Source of the DNA: Ilyomonas sp964249755 | GTDB taxonomy: Bacteria > Bacteroidota > Bacteroidia > Chitinophagales > Chitinophagaceae | Direction of reading: 5' to 3' | NCBI GenBank assembly: GCA_964249755.1 | Contig: CAXUDB010000001.1 | Location: 1 to 64,000 of the forward strand | Length of the DNA stretch: 64,000 nucleotides | In this document: in pieces, positions 8,740-18,087 of the stretch | Layout: the number at the start of each line of letters is the position of its first letter | Position numbering within the stretch: the stretch's first letter is position 1 | Notes under the pieces: generated by a model | Database searches by the model: none | Seen by the model: only the letters and a program-made list of their open reading frames with translations | Told to the model about the DNA's origin: nothing | Made by a program: the position numbers and the translations under genes

Positions 8740-10026
8740 ATGAAGACCCAACTTATCACACTTCTTGCGCTCGCAACTATTGTGGCCACCACTTCAGGAT
8801 GTTTTGGGGGCAAAGGAAAATCGAAGACGGCGGTGCCCGACAACGGGCAATTGGTAGGCGTGGCTCCCAGTGCGCGCAGTAGCATGTACCGACCTACGGG
8901 CATGGTGTATGTTCCGCCGGGAACCTTCCACATGGGGCCGAGCGATGAAGACGTTAACTTTAGTTACACATCGCGCAATAAGCAGGTATCTATTTCCGGC
9001 TTCTGGATGGATGCTACCGAAATTACCAATAATGAATATCGCCAGTTTGTATACTGGACAAGAGATTCGCTGGCGGCAGTAGAATTGGGTTATATCAAAA
9101 CTGGTCCTGACGGTGATACCTCCATTGACCCTAAAAAAGCAGGTGTTATTAAATGGGGCGATAAATCCACCATGGAGAAACTGAACAACCTGATGCTGGC
9201 GCCTGATAACCGTATTTATGGTAAGATGGAACTTGATCCTGACAAGATTGTTTACAGCGTTCAAGGCTATGACTATGATGAAGCGGTAAAACGCACCAAC
9301 ATTGGTCGTCCACGTAAAGATTTTATTTATAAGTATGCGCAAAAAGTGTATCCCGATACGCTGGTGTGGATGAGAGATTTCTCTTATTCTTACAACGAAC
9401 CGATGGCGAAACGTTATTTCTCGCATCCGTCGTTCGGCAACTATCCGGTAGTAGGCGTAACCTGGAAACAGGCAGTAGCTTTCTGTAGCTGGAGAACACA
9501 TTGGATGAATGGCTTCTTGGAAAAAAGGAAGTTTGCACAGGAAAGCGACTATCGTTTGCCTACCGAAGCGGAATGGGAATACGCAGCCCGCGGTGGCCGC
9601 ACACAGTCCATGTATCCTTGGGGCAACTATTATACACGAAATAAGAAAGGTTGTTTGTTAGCTAACTTCAAACCCGGTCGTGGTAATTACCCTGAAGATG
9701 GCGGTTTTTATACAGTTCGCGCCGATGCTTATTGGCCTAATGATTTCGGTTTATACAATATGGCAGGCAATGTATCAGAATGGACAGAATCTTATTTCTA
9801 TGAGGGTTCTTACAACTTCCAGCACGATATGAACCCAACGGTTCGTTACAATGCAAAAGATACTGATCCTCCGCTGATGAAGCGTAAAGTGGTGCGCGGT
9901 GGTAGTTGGAAAGATGTGGCTTATTATCTGCAAACCAGTTCGCGCCAGTATGACTACCAGGACTCCGCCAAATCGTATATTGGTTTCCGCTGCGTGATAG
10001 ACTTACCGGCACAGTTAAAAAAATAA
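8740..10026 (+). CDS. gldK: Gliding motility / type IX secretion lipoprotein GldK (PorK)
   Basis: The protein has 428 aa, a lipoprotein signal peptide and a lipobox ending at Cys21 (VATTSGC), followed by a formylglycine-generating-enzyme (SUMF1) fold: MVYVPPGTFHMGPSDEDVNF, FWMDATEITNNEYRQF, YRLPTEAEWEYAARGG, GNVSEWTE and VVRGGSWKD at the end. GldK and GldN homologues form the periplasmic ring of the type IX secretion machine at the outer membrane. It opens the block gldK-gldL-gldM-gldN, all on one strand with short gaps. The FGE fold here is structural in the known family, not an enzyme. Confidence 0.95.
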   Translation: MKTQLITLLALATIVATTSGCFGGKGKSKTAVPDNGQLVGVAPSARSSMYRPTGMVYVPPGTFHMGPSDEDVNFSYTSRNKQVSISGFWMDATEITNNEYRQFVYWTRDSLAAVELGYIKTGPDGDTSIDPKKAGVIKWGDKSTMEKLNNLMLAPDNRIYGKMELDPDKIVYSVQGYDYDEAVKRTNIGRPRKDFIYKYAQKVYPDTLVWMRDFSYSYNEPMAKRYFSHPSFGNYPVVGVTWKQAVAFCSWRTHWMNGFLEKRKFAQESDYRLPTEAEWEYAARGGRTQSMYPWGNYYTRNKKGCLLANFKPGRGNYPEDGGFYTVRADAYWPNDFGLYNMAGNVSEWTESYFYEGSYNFQHDMNPTVRYNAKDTDPPLMKRKVVRGGSWKDVAYYLQTSSRQYDYQDSAKSYIGFRCVIDLPAQLKK

Positions 10027-10141
10027 ACAGTAAACTTTATAACGCTATCCAATAACAACAGAAACGGCAAAGCGATAGCTGGCTGAATGTGTTGTGCACA
10101 TTGTCTTACTCAAAACAAAATATAAAACAAAAAAGAGAAAA

Positions 10142-10906
10142 ATGGCAGCTGCAATTCCTCCTAAAGTAAGTAGAGTCGTTGACATTCTTGTATCCCTTGC
10201 CGCGGCAGTAGTAATCGTTGGCGCATTATTTAAAATTGAACACTGGCCTTTTGCTGATGAAATGCTTATTGTAGGTCTAGGTACCGAAGCCGTTGTGTTT
10301 CTTATCTATGGCATTTTGTACCTACGATATCCACCGGTTGATGATATGGAAGTGCATCTTCCAAAAGAAATGCAACAACTAGGCAACCCGGCTCTGTCGA
10401 GTATGGAAAAAATGCTGAAAGAAGCCGATATCACGCCGGTTAATCTTTCCAAATTGAGCGCAGGTTTCCAGAAACTTGGCACCACAGTAGATAAAATGGG
10501 TGAGATCAGCGATGTAGTAAAAGCTACCGGCGATTATACTGCAAAAACAAATGAAGCTACGGCTGCACTGGGTACAGTAAAAGATGCATATTCAAAATTC
10601 GCTACTTCTATGAATGCCTTCAGCAGTGCTTCTGAAAGCACTAAAGGTTTTCACGACCAAGTACAGGTGTTGACAAAAAATATGTCTTCGCTGAATACGA
10701 TTTACGAACTGGAATTGCAACAAAGCAATAACCACCTGAAGGCATTGAATTCTTTTTATGGCAAGCTCACGGCAGCTTCTGAAGCAATGTCTACCAGCGC
10801 TGAAGATGCAAAACGTGCCCAGCAGCAGATTGCCAACTTGGCTACCAATCTTTCTAAGCTAAATCAGGTGTATGGCGGCATGCTTACGGCAATGCAGTTA
10901 AAATAA
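10142..10906 (+). CDS. gldL: Type IX secretion inner-membrane motor protein GldL
   Basis: I start at the ATG at 10142 (254 aa) because the protein then opens with the family's short N-terminus before helix VVDILVSLAAAVVIVGALF; the GTG at 10094 only adds a basic, unconserved tail. A second helix (GLGTEAVVFLIYGILYL) follows, with the conserved acidic residue in FKIEHWP between the two. The remaining ~190 residues are cytoplasmic and helical with coiled-coil character. GldL with GldM forms the proton-motive-force-driven rotary motor of the type IX system. It lies 115 bp after gldK and 103 bp before gldM. Confidence 0.93.
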   Translation: MAAAIPPKVSRVVDILVSLAAAVVIVGALFKIEHWPFADEMLIVGLGTEAVVFLIYGILYLRYPPVDDMEVHLPKEMQQLGNPALSSMEKMLKEADITPVNLSKLSAGFQKLGTTVDKMGEISDVVKATGDYTAKTNEATAALGTVKDAYSKFATSMNAFSSASESTKGFHDQVQVLTKNMSSLNTIYELELQQSNNHLKALNSFYGKLTAASEAMSTSAEDAKRAQQQIANLATNLSKLNQVYGGMLTAMQLK

Positions 10907-11009
10907 ACAAAAGAGAAATTCATTTTTAACAACAAGAAAATGGGATTGGATGATGCCGTCTTGTTTTCCTGTTCTATCACATTATTAAAGACAAAATTGT
11001 ACTACTACA

Positions 11010-12536
11010 ATGGCACTACCTAAAGAGCCACGGCAAAAGATGATTAACCTGATGTACTTGGTGCTGACGGCGCTGCTGGCACTAAATGTATCATCGGAAA
11101 TCTTAAATGCCTTTCGAACTGTAAACAACAGTTTGAACAACGCAACTGCCAATATTGAAGGAAAGAATGTTCAGATGTTCAACTCGTTCGACGAACTATC
11201 AAAAGACCCTACCAGAAGAGAGCAAGCAGCGGTGTGGCAAGCAAAAGCGAGTAAAGCAAAGCAATTAGGCGACGCGATGAACCAATACATCATCAATTTG
11301 CAAACGAGCTTGAAGAATGAGGCAGATTACAACAAAGAAAAAAATACTTACAACGAAGGCAGCCTTGAGGCTTCAACACGGCTGATGATCGAACAAGGTA
11401 AAGGACAAGAACTGCAAGACAAATTGAAGGCATTCAAAGACGCGTTGTTAAAGATTGATCCCAAGTTTACTGCAGAATCTGGAAAAACTTTACCAATCGA
11501 TGTCGAAAAGCCGAAAAACATACAAAACGAAAACAACAATACCTTTTCAACAGCCTACTTTCATATGACTCCAGCTGTGGCTGCTATGACAATTCTGAGT
11601 AAATTTCAGAACGATGTGAAGAATAGTGAATCGCAGGTAGTGGAATATTGCCTTTCTCAGGTAGGGCGCGTCGTTTTCACCTACGATCAATTTCAGGTAA
11701 TTGCCAATTCAAGTGCTACTTATCTGATGCCTGGTGAACCTCTGACAATAAATGCAGGCATCGGAGCGTATAGTAGTAAGGCAACGCCAACAGTAACTGT
11801 GAACGGTGCATCGGCTTCCCGTACGCCGGCAGGTGATTATGAGTTGCAGACCAATGCAGAAACATCGCCTGGCGATTATGTAAAGCATGTGGTTATCACC
11901 TATAAGGATCCGAACACAGGTCTTATGAAGACAGCTACCAAAGATATTAAATATACGGTTGGCTCACCGGTAGGTGCCAGCATAAGTGCAGATGCCGTTA
12001 AAGTTCTTTATGTAGGTTTGGACAATCCTATTTCTGTAAGCGGTGGAGGTGTAGGCGATGAGCAGATTCATCTTTCTATGACCAATGGAACGGCTACTAA
12101 AACGGGTTCTGGTAAATATTCGGTCCGTCCCGGCAAAGCAGGTGTTCCGGCTGTTTTTACACTCGATGTGAAAGGCAAACCGTCAAAATTTGAATTTAAA
12201 GTAAGAGACGTTCCCGATCCGATAGCTAAAGTAGGACAAAGCAAAGGCGGTCGTATGCCGGTGAACGATTTTAAAGCTCAGTTTGGTGTTCGTGCCGACC
12301 TTGAGAATTTTATATTTGAAGGCGTTAAGTTTAATGTCACTGGCTTTACAATTGTTCTGCAGGGCAATGGATTTCCGGCACTGGTAGCAAGAGATGTAAC
12401 GGGCGCTACTTTCGGTGGTATCAGGGACATTGTTGAAAAAGCAAGACCTGGCACAGCCGTTACAATAGATAACATTGAAGTTGCTGGTCCGGGCGGAAAG
12501 CGTTTATTACCGCCAATTCAGTTCAATCTGTACTAA
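11010..12536 (+). CDS. gldM: Type IX secretion motor shaft protein GldM
   Basis: The 508-residue protein begins MALPKEPRQKMINLMYLVLT, with a single N-terminal membrane helix (INLMYLVLTALLALNVSSEI). A long helical region follows (to about residue 200), then Ig-like/beta-sandwich domains that span the periplasm and are expected to meet the GldKN ring. The length matches the family. GldM pairs with GldL across the inner membrane to pass motion to the outer-membrane complex. Its stop is 24 bp from the gldN start, so tight co-expression is expected. Confidence 0.95.
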   Translation: MALPKEPRQKMINLMYLVLTALLALNVSSEILNAFRTVNNSLNNATANIEGKNVQMFNSFDELSKDPTRREQAAVWQAKASKAKQLGDAMNQYIINLQTSLKNEADYNKEKNTYNEGSLEASTRLMIEQGKGQELQDKLKAFKDALLKIDPKFTAESGKTLPIDVEKPKNIQNENNNTFSTAYFHMTPAVAAMTILSKFQNDVKNSESQVVEYCLSQVGRVVFTYDQFQVIANSSATYLMPGEPLTINAGIGAYSSKATPTVTVNGASASRTPAGDYELQTNAETSPGDYVKHVVITYKDPNTGLMKTATKDIKYTVGSPVGASISADAVKVLYVGLDNPISVSGGGVGDEQIHLSMTNGTATKTGSGKYSVRPGKAGVPAVFTLDVKGKPSKFEFKVRDVPDPIAKVGQSKGGRMPVNDFKAQFGVRADLENFIFEGVKFNVTGFTIVLQGNGFPALVARDVTGATFGGIRDIVEKARPGTAVTIDNIEVAGPGGKRLLPPIQFNLY

Positions 12537-12560
12537 GCATATTTGTATAAATAGTTTGAT

Positions 12561-13691
12561 ATGAGGATTCAAAGCGTAAAATTATTGTGGGTTGCAGTGG
12601 TTGTAGTTGCATCCGTTATGAATGCAGATGCACAACGAAGCAAGCGTCAAAGAAGTTCGTATGGTAGTCCAACGCCTTCAACAGGACAAACAACAGCGCC
12701 TGCCAACAATAAAAGCAATTATGGGGATGCGCAGCAAACCAATCAATCAAAACGTAATAATTATGGTGCAACATCAGGCGCAGCAGATACAACAGCTCCA
12801 GCCGACGATTTGAACGTTCCGGTAGATACCGTAAGGACTTCTGGCGGCGGTGGCTTCTCTGACAGCACCAAGCAAACAGTGTTAGGAATCATAGATGGCG
12901 CTTATGAGCCAAATATGATCATGCAAAGAGATGTATTACCTTACCAAAGCATACGCGAAGATGATGCAGTTTATAGAGTGAGAGTTTGGCGCGAGATAGA
13001 TACACGCGAAAAAATAAATCAACCGTTCCGGTATGCAGCGGTGGAAGATAACGGTGACCAGCATTTTGTTGCCATTTTATTAAAAGCGATCAAAGAAGAC
13101 ACAGCGAGTTTCTTAGCTTTCAGTAACGATGATGATCGTTTTACCACGCCTATCACTTATGATGATGCGCTGAAAGCCATGACTAAAGCGATGACGGGCG
13201 GTAACGCTTATACCAAATCAAAGAAATTTGATGCTGATGGTAATGTAATAGGTTACGAAGTTCGTCAGGCACCGGTAGAACTGGATTCAATTTATAAGTT
13301 TCAAATTAAAGAAGACTGGATATTCGACAAGAATACAAGTCGTCTTACGGTACGCATTTTAGGCATTGCGCCGGTAGCAGGTTACAAACTATCTACAGGC
13401 GAATTGATGCAGGGTTCTGAGCAGCCGCTGTTCTGGGTATACTATCCGAACCTTCGTCCTATCATTGCTAAGTACCAGGCTTATAATTCAAAAAATTTAA
13501 GCGGCCGCATGACGTGGGAGGAACTGTTTGAAAACCGCGTATTCAGCAGCTACATTGTAAAATCTACGCTGGACAATCCAAAAGATCAGGCATTCAGCAA
13601 ATACATCAATGATCCATTATTCCGCCTTTATGCCGGAGACAAAGTAAAAGACAAAATTTTCGACTACGAACAAGCACTCTGGTCTTATTAA
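12561..13691 (+). CDS. gldN: Type IX secretion ring protein GldN (PorN)
   Basis: The 376-residue protein has a signal peptide ending near ASVMNADAQ, a low-complexity Gln/Asn/Ser/Thr-rich linker of about 80 residues (a region repeatedly containing NNYG-like pieces), then the conserved GldN domain starting around IDGAYEPNMIMQRDVLPYQS. Typical family words include YRVRVWREIDTREKINQPFR and WVYYPNLRPIIAKYQAYN. GldN partners GldK in the periplasmic ring. The gene is followed 30 bp later by an intrinsic terminator, which closes the gldKLMN unit. Confidence 0.95.
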   Translation: MRIQSVKLLWVAVVVVASVMNADAQRSKRQRSSYGSPTPSTGQTTAPANNKSNYGDAQQTNQSKRNNYGATSGAADTTAPADDLNVPVDTVRTSGGGGFSDSTKQTVLGIIDGAYEPNMIMQRDVLPYQSIREDDAVYRVRVWREIDTREKINQPFRYAAVEDNGDQHFVAILLKAIKEDTASFLAFSNDDDRFTTPITYDDALKAMTKAMTGGNAYTKSKKFDADGNVIGYEVRQAPVELDSIYKFQIKEDWIFDKNTSRLTVRILGIAPVAGYKLSTGELMQGSEQPLFWVYYPNLRPIIAKYQAYNSKNLSGRMTWEELFENRVFSSYIVKSTLDNPKDQAFSKYINDPLFRLYAGDKVKDKIFDYEQALWSY

Positions 13692-13721
13692 ACCTAAACC
13701 AAAGTGATAGAACATAGCTTT

Positions 13722-13747
13722 AAAACGCCCGCAAGGGCGTTTTTTAT
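13722..13747 (+). terminator. Intrinsic terminator after gldN
   Basis: A 9-bp stem AAAACGCCC / GGGCGTTTT with loop GCAA is followed by a T-rich tail. It ends the gldKLMN transcript. Confidence 0.9.
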
Positions 13748-13880
13748 TTGTGTTAATTCTGCCGGTTTATTGTACATGTAATATATAGGCATTATAAGTT
13801 TAAAATCAACCCTTGCTTTTTGCATTTGTTATAAAACCGTAATAACCTGCATCCTCACACTTCTTTACCACTGCCAGGCA

Positions 13881-13888
13881 TAGCTTTG
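13881..13888 (+). promoter_or_regulatory. -7 promoter element TAGCTTTG before hemB
   Basis: This exact TAnnTTTG match, followed by CACACC, lies 37 nt before the hemB ATG and predicts a leader of about 30 nt. Confidence 0.6.
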
Positions 13889-13925
13889 CACACCACATTG
13901 TTCTTTACTCTTACTATTATAACAC

Positions 13926-14900
13926 ATGTATCTGCAAAAGCGAAACAGAATATTGCGTAGCTCTCCGGCCATAAGAAGCCTTGTAGCTGAAACATCACTA
14001 TCACCCAACGATTTTATTGCGCCACTTTTCATTGATGAAGGAGAAGGCATTCAGCACGAAATTCCTTCCATGCATAACTATTACCGCCGTTCGCTCGACC
14101 TGACGGTGAAAGAAGTAAAGGAATTGTGGAGCATGGGTATTAAAAGCATTCTTCTTTTCATCAAATGCAAAGACGAATGGAAAGACAATACGGGCGCTGA
14201 AGCCTGGAATGAAAACGGGTTGATGCAACGCAGCATTAAAGCCATTAAAGATGCCGTTCCGGAAATGGTGATAATGACAGATGTGGCGCTCGATCCTTAT
14301 TCCTCCTATGGTCATGATGGAATTGTAAAAGACAGCGAAATTGTGAATGATGAAACAGTAGAAGCCTTGGTAAAAATGAGTGTCAGCCATGCAGAGGCAG
14401 GTGCCGATTTTGTCGCGCCCAGCGATATGATGGATGGCCGCATTGCCGCTATTCGCAAAGGTTTGGAAGAAAACGGTTTTATCAAAACCGGCATCATGGC
14501 ATATAGTGCCAAGTATGCATCTTGTTTTTATGGACCCTTCCGCGATGCGCTGGACAGTGCGCCCGGCTTCGGCGATAAGAAGACATACCAGATGAATTAT
14601 GCCAACCGCATTGAAGCCATCAAAGAAGTGTTGCAGGATGTAGAAGAAGGCGCCGACATTGTGATGGTAAAACCAGCTTTGAGTTATCTTGATATTATTC
14701 GCGAAGTGAAAAATGCAGTGCATGTTCCGGTGAGTGCCTATAACATCAGCGGTGAATATGCCATGATAAAAGCAGCTGCGAAAATGGGCTGGATAGATGA
14801 GAACAAAGCCATTCTTGAAACCCTGACTTCGATGAAACGCGCAGGTGCTGATTTGATTGCTACTTATTTTGCAAAAGATGCAGTTGCCTTGCTCGGATAA
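13926..14900 (+). CDS. hemB: Porphobilinogen synthase (delta-aminolevulinate dehydratase)
   Basis: This cytosolic enzyme condenses two 5-aminolevulinate molecules to porphobilinogen, the second committed step of haem synthesis. The protein has 324 aa, the normal length. It shows the conserved N-terminus (RRLR-like NRILRSSPAIRSLVAE), the metal/substrate region around MTDVALDPYSSYGHDG, and both Schiff-base lysines in MAYSAKYASCFYGPFRDA and VMVKPALSYLDI. The metal site lacks the Cys-rich zinc motif of the classical type (it reads ALDPYSSYGHDG), so a magnesium-dependent form is likely. It lies 32 bp upstream of hemL, probably in one transcript. Confidence 0.96.
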   Translation: MYLQKRNRILRSSPAIRSLVAETSLSPNDFIAPLFIDEGEGIQHEIPSMHNYYRRSLDLTVKEVKELWSMGIKSILLFIKCKDEWKDNTGAEAWNENGLMQRSIKAIKDAVPEMVIMTDVALDPYSSYGHDGIVKDSEIVNDETVEALVKMSVSHAEAGADFVAPSDMMDGRIAAIRKGLEENGFIKTGIMAYSAKYASCFYGPFRDALDSAPGFGDKKTYQMNYANRIEAIKEVLQDVEEGADIVMVKPALSYLDIIREVKNAVHVPVSAYNISGEYAMIKAAAKMGWIDENKAILETLTSMKRAGADLIATYFAKDAVALLG

Positions 14901-14932
14901 GATAAGAATGAATAAAACGGTATAAGCTTACC

Positions 14933-16222
14933 ATGAATATCAATAAAAGTATAGAGTTATTTCAGCGCGCGCAAACTTCAATTCCCGGCGGTGTTAATTC
15001 CCCGGTTCGTGCATTCAAAAGCGTAGGCGGAACACCCTTGTTCATGAGCAAAGCCAAAGGCGCTTATCTCTACGATGCCGATGGCAATAAATACATTGAT
15101 TACATCGCGTCGTGGGGACCGATGATATTAGGTCATGCACATGACGAAGTGATAAAAGCCATCACTGAGCAAGCGGTTCATTCCACTTCTTACGGCGCAC
15201 CTACCGAACTGGAAATAGAAGTTGCAGAGCTAATAAAAAGCATGGTGCCAAATGTAGATTTAATACGCATGACAAGCAGCGGCACCGAAGCTTGCATGAG
15301 TGCCATCCGCATGGCGCGTGGCTATACCGGCAAGAATAAAATTATTAAATTCGAAGGTTGCTATCACGGTCATGCGGATTCATTTTTAGTAAAGGCAGGC
15401 AGTGGTGTGGCAACGTTCAACATTCAAACCGTTCCGGGCATTACGGCGGGCGTAAGTAATGATACCTTAACGTGCGCTTATAATGATCTGGAAGCTATTG
15501 AAAAGATTGTGTATGAACAGGGGGCTGATATTGCTGCCATCATTGTAGAACCAGTTGCAGGCAATATGGGCTGCATTTTACCCAAGCCCGGTTTTTTGGA
15601 AGGCATTCGTTCTCTTTGCGACGCGCATAATATCGTTTTTATATTCGATGAAGTGATGACCGGCTTTCGCCTGGGCCGCGGTGGTGCACAGGAGGTGTTG
15701 AATATCGACGCCGACCTCATAACCTATGGAAAAGTAATTGGCGGCGGCTTGCCCGTAGGTGCGTTTGGTGGAAAGAAACACATCATGGAAGTGATTGCCC
15801 CGCTGGGCAATGTGTATCAGGCAGGCACCTTAAGCGGTAACCCCATTGCAATGATAGCGGGCTTTACCACATTGAACATTTTGAACAATCATCCGAACAT
15901 CTATACCGAACTGGAAGAGAAAACGGTGTACCTGAGAGATGGCTTGCAGGAAGTATTATCCGCATCGAATCTTCCGTTTACCATTAACCAGTTTGGCTCT
16001 ATGATCAGCGTGCATTTTGCTGCACACGAAGTAACCGATTTTGCAACCGCATCATCAGCCAACATTGAATTGTTTAAAAAATATTTTCACGCCATGCTCA
16101 ATCGTGGCGTTTATCTTCCGCCATCGGCTTATGAAAGCTGGTTCCTAAACAATGCCCTGACAAAAGAAGATTTGGATTACACCATCCAGGCAACAAAAGA
16201 AAGTTTAGAAAAAATAGCCTGA
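14933..16222 (+). CDS. hemL: Glutamate-1-semialdehyde 2,1-aminomutase
   Basis: This PLP enzyme converts glutamate-1-semialdehyde to 5-aminolevulinate, feeding HemB encoded just upstream (C5 pathway). It has 429 aa, a class-III aminotransferase fold. Visible blocks are SIPGGVNSPVRAFKSVGG at the N-terminus, MTSSGTEACMSAIRMARGYT, FEGCYHGHADSFLVKAGSG, FDEVMTGFR, and the PLP-lysine segment ITYGKVIGGGLPVGAFGG. The C-terminal part keeps LNRGVYLPPSAYE, diagnostic for HemL. A region of 21-bp repeats begins about 115 bp after the stop. Confidence 0.97.
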   Translation: MNINKSIELFQRAQTSIPGGVNSPVRAFKSVGGTPLFMSKAKGAYLYDADGNKYIDYIASWGPMILGHAHDEVIKAITEQAVHSTSYGAPTELEIEVAELIKSMVPNVDLIRMTSSGTEACMSAIRMARGYTGKNKIIKFEGCYHGHADSFLVKAGSGVATFNIQTVPGITAGVSNDTLTCAYNDLEAIEKIVYEQGADIAAIIVEPVAGNMGCILPKPGFLEGIRSLCDAHNIVFIFDEVMTGFRLGRGGAQEVLNIDADLITYGKVIGGGLPVGAFGGKKHIMEVIAPLGNVYQAGTLSGNPIAMIAGFTTLNILNNHPNIYTELEEKTVYLRDGLQEVLSASNLPFTINQFGSMISVHFAAHEVTDFATASSANIELFKKYFHAMLNRGVYLPPSAYESWFLNNALTKEDLDYTIQATKESLEKIA

Positions 16223-16335
16223 TTTAATAGACATAAAGCTGCATAGAGATGAGGCAGCGTGGAGTAAGCAGACCCAAACTAAAAACCGGCTTACAAAATA
16301 TGTGGTGTGGAGAAAGCTTTTAAATGCTCTAAACT

Positions 16336-16545
16336 GACAAAGTTACTTCGGAAAGCTTAACAGACGGCTCGGAAGGCGCAACGGAGCGCTCGGAAATGAC
16401 AAAGTAGCAGTCGAAAAATGTAACGGAGCGTACGGGAGGAGCATCGGAGCTTCCGCAAACAGCAACGGAAAGTTCGTTTAATACAGCAGACAGATCGGGA
16501 GAGGCAACGGAGTATGCAAAAACAATAACGTGGCTTGCCGAACGA
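16336..16545. repeat. Array of ten degenerate 21-bp tandem repeats (array A)
   Basis: Ten consecutive 21-bp units start at 16336, 16357, 16378 and so on to 16525, with no spacers. The most conserved core is GCAACGGAGC...TCGGAA. Read on the minus strand the core is TTCCGAGC...CCGTTGC, almost the same as array D at 56938-57126, which lies in the opposite orientation. The period equals seven codons and also two turns of B-DNA. A 66-codon minus-strand frame across the array is open, with Cys/Arg-rich heptapeptides, but looks like a by-product of the period. Confidence 0.85.
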
Positions 16546-16635
16546 GAAAAAGAACACTTTTCAAAATTAGAAAGAGGTAGTACAGAGATGTATAAGTATA
16601 ACCTGTAATAATCACCGCCTGCAACGGCATCTTTT

Positions 16636-16643
16636 TATATTTG
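16636..16643 (+). promoter_or_regulatory. -7 promoter element TATATTTG
   Basis: This exact TAnnTTTG match, followed by TACC, lies about 197 nt before the SpmA/SpmB-fusion ATG, so the mRNA would have a long leader. No ORF is evident between them. Confidence 0.45.
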
Positions 16644-16839
16644 TACCTCTCCCATTGTTACCCCGCCGAGACTCATATGAAAGCCGCTATTAGATTGAAT
16701 GTTTATAGTGTTAATTGAAATCATCCGGGTAATAAATGTTGCAGTTGGTATCATCTGTTATGAATTCAGGTGCAGGTTTTTAAAACACATGCTACATCAT
16801 TGCAAAGAACTATTTTAGCCATTGCACAAACCATCTTTC

Positions 16840-18078
16840 ATGGCGCTGAATATTGTATGGATCGGCTTCTTCCTCATTGCTTTTATTATCGCCCTTTATA
16901 AGTGGCTTATCCTTGGCGATACCACCATTTTTAAGACACTTACTGAAGGCTTGTTTGACAGCGCTAAAACATCCGTAACCGATGTTGCCCTGCCGCTCGT
17001 TGGCACCATGACCTTCTTTTTGGGATTGATGAACATTGCCGAAAAAGGTGGCGCCATCCGCTGGTTGGCCAAGCTTTTAAATCCATTTTTAAAGCGCCTG
17101 TTTCCCGAAGTACCCGACAACCATCCGGCAATGGGAGAGATGGTAATGAACTTCAGCGCCAATATGCTGGGGCTGGATAACGCAGCCACACCATTTGGCT
17201 TAAAAGCTATGCAAAGTCTGCAATCATTAAACCCGAGGCCAGACACCGCCAGCAACTCGCAAATCATGTTTCTTGTGCTGCACACCAGCGGCTTAACACT
17301 TATTCCTTTATCTATTATTTCTTACCGGATTGCTGCCGGTTCAAAAGATGCCACCAGCGTATTCATTCCCTGCGTAGCAGGAACGGTGATTGCCACTTTA
17401 GCTTCTATCTTAATTGTTGGTACCGTGCAAAAAATCCGTTGGGATGTTGTGCTGATAAGCTGGATACTAAGTATCGCGGCACTGATTGGTGCCTTATTAT
17501 TTTTCGTGGCACACCTGGATGAAGCTACCCGGAACACTTTCACGACAGTCGCCGGAAATTTCATCCTGCTCCTCGTTGTTGTGTTGATTATCCTCGGTGG
17601 CGTTTATAAAAAAGTGTCTGTGTTTGATGCCTTTATCGAAGGCGCTAAAGGTGGCTTTGAAGTCGTCATTAAAATCATTCCCTATCTCGTTGCCATGTTA
17701 GTTGGTATTCGCGTGTTTCGTGAAAGCGGCGCATTGGATTATATTACAGATGGCATTGGATGGCTGGTGGCAAAAGCAGGCATCAATACCGATTTTGTAC
17801 CCGCACTTCCGGTGGCTATCATGGTGCCGTTTAGTGGTGGTGCAGCGCGGGGTTTAATGCTCGATATTTTTAAAACCTACAATGTCGATTCGTTTGTTGG
17901 TAAAACAGCCAGCGTGCTGAGAGGCAGCGCCGATACTACACTTTATATCATTGCACTTTATTTTGGCAGCGTCGGCATTAAGAAAGCTCGTTATGCCATC
18001 TGGGCGGGCATGGCGGCAGATTTAATTGGCGTAATTGCGGCGATTTGTATTGCTTATATTTTCTTTCATCATCCGTGA
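16840..18078 (+). CDS. SpmA-SpmB fusion, nucleoside recognition (Gate) domain membrane protein
   Basis: The ATG at 16840 gives 412 aa; the TTG at 16822 adds six unconserved residues. The polytopic membrane protein contains two Gate domains. The first half matches spore maturation protein A (PLVGTMTFFLGLMNIAEKGG, GEMVMNFSANMLGLDNAATP) and the second half SpmB (VVIKIIPYLVAMLVGIRVF, VPFSGGAARGLMLDIF, SVLRGSADTTLYIIALYFGS). In endospore formers these are two proteins; the fused form occurs in organisms that do not sporulate, where its transport role is unknown. It is convergent with the epimerase gene that ends 10 bp later. Confidence 0.88.
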   Translation: MALNIVWIGFFLIAFIIALYKWLILGDTTIFKTLTEGLFDSAKTSVTDVALPLVGTMTFFLGLMNIAEKGGAIRWLAKLLNPFLKRLFPEVPDNHPAMGEMVMNFSANMLGLDNAATPFGLKAMQSLQSLNPRPDTASNSQIMFLVLHTSGLTLIPLSIISYRIAAGSKDATSVFIPCVAGTVIATLASILIVGTVQKIRWDVVLISWILSIAALIGALLFFVAHLDEATRNTFTTVAGNFILLLVVVLIILGGVYKKVSVFDAFIEGAKGGFEVVIKIIPYLVAMLVGIRVFRESGALDYITDGIGWLVAKAGINTDFVPALPVAIMVPFSGGAARGLMLDIFKTYNVDSFVGKTASVLRGSADTTLYIIALYFGSVGIKKARYAIWAGMAADLIGVIAAICIAYIFFHHP

Positions 18079-18087
18079 TTATTGACT

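Noticed and set aside
8794..9501. 235-codon minus-strand ORF
   Set aside because: A shadow of gldK; no signal or domain in its translation and no promoter on that strand.
8740..10026. Sulfatase-modifying enzyme
   Set aside because: The FGE fold is present, but the lipobox and the gldL-gldM-gldN neighbours identify it as GldK.
10094..10141. GTG start for gldL
   Set aside because: The added residues are a Lys-rich tail not expected in GldL; the ATG at 10142 gives the family N-terminus.
14001..14723. 240-codon minus-strand ORF
   Set aside because: Antisense shadow of hemB with no recognisable domain.
16336..16545. CRISPR-like array
   Set aside because: There are no unique spacers between units, units are only 21 bp and degenerate, and no cas genes are present. 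The same holds for the arrays at 22254, 36399 and 56938.
16357..16557. Cys/Arg-rich 66-codon minus-strand ORF
   Set aside because: It coincides with 21-bp array A; the heptad pattern and the open frame follow from the period, and there is no promoter or usable start context.
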